This document shows positions 15,203 to 18,318 of a stretch of DNA of 18,318 nucleotides, one piece after another. The stretch comes from CAYMBL01 sp044225155 (lineage in GTDB: Bacteria > Planctomycetota > Phycisphaerae > UBA1845 > Fen-1342): positions 1 through 18,318 of the forward strand of contig JBGAJB010000045.1 in assembly GCA_044225155.1 (NCBI GenBank). Direction: 5' to 3'. The position numbers were made by a program, and so were the translations under genes. Below the pieces are notes generated by a model. It was not told the DNA's origin. It ran no database searches and worked only from the letters and a program-made list of their open reading frames with translations. Each line of letters opens with the position of its first letter. Within the stretch, counting starts at the first letter, position 1.

Positions 15203-15841
15203 TCATAGCCCTTCGATCCGACCGTCTGCACTGCGGTCAACTTGAGCGCGTGGCTCGCTGTTGATGCGATCCATCAGACGCCGCACGCCCTGCACGCTGA
15301 CGTCGCGACTGTTCGCGTCCGCCACCTCGCCGTCGCGCACAACATTATCGACGATGACGATCGAACCGACGCGAGACAGCCGCAGGGCCCAGTCGAAATA
15401 CTCCGGGATATTCGGCTTATCGGCATCGATGAAGATCAGGTCGAACGGTCCGATGCCGTCCTTCTCGACGCCCGGCAGCGTCTCGAGCGCTGCTCCGACG
15501 CGCACTTCCACAACCCCGGAGAGGCCCGCGCGGTTCACGTTGTCTTTCGCGACGGCCGCGTGGCGCGGCTCATATTCGAGAGTGATAAGCAGCCCATCCG
15601 GAGGCAGGGCCCGCGCCAGCCAGATCGTGCTGTAGCCGCCGAGCGTTCCGATTTCGAGAATCCGCCGCGCGCCGCACATGCGGGCCATGAGATGCAGCAG
15701 TTTTCCCTGGTTGGGGGCGACCTGGATTTTTGGCAGACCGGCGGCATCGCTCGCCACGAGCGCGGCGCTCAGGACGGGATCGGGGGAAATCAGCCGCTCG
15801 CTCAGATAGGCGTCCACGGCATCCCAGGTCGATTGCGTCAT
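15203..15841 (-). CDS. Class I O-methyltransferase (caffeoyl-CoA/catechol type), C-terminus frameshifted
   Basis: 212 residues from the ATG at 15841 (MTQSTWDAVDAYL), with GAAGGA directly upstream; an upstream start at 15877 would add 12 residues. Methyltransf_3 features: IQVAPNQGKLLHLMARM, motif I ILEIGTLGGYSTIWLA, the acidic E after LITLEYEP, then the metal/substrate motif FDLIFIDADKPNIPEYFDWAL and VIVDNVVRDGEV. These enzymes move methyl groups from SAM to phenolic hydroxyls with a divalent metal, in the cytoplasm. The expected family ending (TAVQTVGSKGYDGFAIALVT) is present but in the neighbouring frame at about 15235-15178, so a one-base indel near 15236-15243 has replaced the last 20 or so residues with an unrelated tail ending at 15203. 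Confidence 0.85.
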   Translation of the reverse strand: MTQSTWDAVDAYLSERLISPDPVLSAALVASDAAGLPKIQVAPNQGKLLHLMARMCGARRILEIGTLGGYSTIWLARALPPDGLLITLEYEPRHAAVAKDNVNRAGLSGVVEVRVGAALETLPGVEKDGIGPFDLIFIDADKPNIPEYFDWALRLSRVGSIVIVDNVVRDGEVADANSRDVSVQGVRRLMDRINSEPRAQVDRSADGRIEGL

Positions 15842-15902
15842 TTTTCCTTCTCCCACTTCCCGAGCGCATTCCGGCACGGTCCGAGCTTGAGACGCCGGCC
15901 AC

Positions 15903-15940
15903 GCCCGGCCGCCCGGCCGCCCGGCCGCCCGGCCGCCCGG
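15903..15940. repeat. 8-bp GC-only tandem repeat, 4.75 copies
   Basis: GCCCGGCC is repeated four times exactly (15903-15934) followed by GCCCGG. It lies in the 314-nt gap between the divergent O-methyltransferase and rpsU starts, about 60 nt upstream of the methyltransferase ATG. The unit is self-complementary in overlapping registers and could form hairpins. Slippage-prone. Otherwise that gap holds only the rpsU promoter candidate. Confidence 0.85.
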
Positions 15941-16068
15941 AGTGTAGCGACGAAGTCCCGGCCACTTTCCGCCGATAGTAATACACGTCGTTCGCTTTTT
16001 GTAAGGATAAACCGTCGCTCAGCCAATCGTCGCCGGGCGGACTCCGGCGCGAACGCGATTTCGTCCAC

Positions 16069-16096
16069 TTGCGGCCGCTTGCGGGTTCGCTATCAT
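16069..16096 (+). promoter_or_regulatory. Candidate sigma-70 promoter for rpsU
   Basis: TTGCGG (16069-16074) and TATCAT (16091-16096) are separated by 16 nt; the -10 box matches five of six consensus positions. Predicted transcription would begin about 16103, giving a leader of roughly 50 nt with AAGGA (16141-16145) 10 nt before the rpsU ATG. Confidence 0.45.
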
Positions 16097-16155
16097 GCGG
16101 GGCTCTCGGCTGTAACGTCTTTAGGCCCATTGGGCTGGGAAAGGAATCAGAGTGA

Positions 16156-16338
16156 ATGATCAGGGTTAAGGTTCGCAGCAACGAGTCCGTCGAGCAGATG
16201 GTCCGGCGCTTCAAGAAGTTGTGTGAAAAAGAGGGGCTCACCCGCGACATGAAGCGGACGAGCTATTACGAGAAGCCCTCCGAGCGCCGCCGTCGGAAGG
16301 TCCGCAAGTCGATCAAGCGGATCGCACGCGAAGTCTAG
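16156..16338 (+). CDS. rpsU: Small ribosomal subunit protein bS21
   Basis: 60 residues, the normal length for bS21. The start MIRVKVRSNESVEQMVRRFK and the middle KKLCEKEGLTRDMKR followed by YYEKPSERRRRK are characteristic, ending in a highly basic tail (RKSIKRIAREV). bS21 sits at the 30S platform near the 3' end of 16S rRNA and helps translation initiation. The ATG has AAGGA 10 nt upstream, and a plausible promoter lies about 60 nt before it. The gene is intact and is followed by the membrane pyrophosphatase 98 nt downstream on the same strand; no terminator is evident between them. Confidence 0.95.
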   Translation: MIRVKVRSNESVEQMVRRFKKLCEKEGLTRDMKRTSYYEKPSERRRRKVRKSIKRIAREV

Positions 16339-16436
16339 CGCACCGAATACCCGTGATCGCCGTCTCCTGGCGCGGTGACGGAACTTCCTGATTCCAGTTT
16401 TGCAAACTCTCGCCTCAGAAAACGAGGAGGCTCTTC

Positions 16437-18318
<1,882 letters not shown>

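Overview
The window is high-GC bacterial DNA, most likely from a planctomycete. That inference rests on three things: small membrane proteins carrying CxxC-N-CxxC zinc ribbons of the 'CSACGYNL' kind, an ECF sigma factor followed by a tiny HC2-type anti-sigma protein and a secreted PDZ-domain protein, and many weakly conserved exported proteins. No rRNA, tRNA, CRISPR array or insertion sequence was seen. Genes are dense and mostly in short operons on either strand.

Layout. 1-567 (+): C-terminal part of a c-type cytochrome, closed by a strong hairpin terminator. 711-1442 (+): membrane-anchored SAM methyltransferase. 1494-3342 (-): three-gene run of a class IV PLP enzyme (aminodeoxychorismate lyase or branched-chain aminotransferase type), a zinc-ribbon membrane protein and a maltose-acetyltransferase-like protein. 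3511-5650 (+): a membrane-anchored unknown, a short ORF that copies the C-terminal end of the next gene, and a 477-residue zinc-ribbon membrane protein. 5664-6080 (-): VOC/glyoxalase-fold protein. 6227-9229 (-): an OPT-family transporter followed by a sugar-ABC-type binding protein that has no permease or ATPase nearby. 9484-10511 (+): XRE-type regulator, a degenerate acyl-carrier-protein-like gene and a two-TM protein. 10565-13855 (-): ECF sigma factor, zinc-finger anti-sigma, membrane protein and PDZ protein, apparently one operon. 14035-14508 (+): smpB. 14694-15841 (-): O-methyltransferase and a lower-GC unknown gene. 16156-16338 (+): rpsU (bS21). 16437 to the end (+): membrane pyrophosphatase, cut by the window edge.

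The most striking property is quality-related. From about 7.5 to 15.2 kb nearly every gene carries one to eight small frameshifts, yet protein similarity continues smoothly in the next frame. The 7 kb to the left and the 2 kb to the right read cleanly. Because smpB, normally an intact housekeeping gene, is among the broken ones, local consensus error is the likeliest cause, although true decay cannot be excluded from sequence alone.

I found no convincing undescribed system. The biologically most interesting items are the divergent pyrophosphatase (altered DX7KXE motif, a Lys in the K+-site position, a signal-peptide-like N-terminus), the regulator/ACP-like gene pair in which the ACP serine cannot be found, and the truncated domain copy at 3990-4184.
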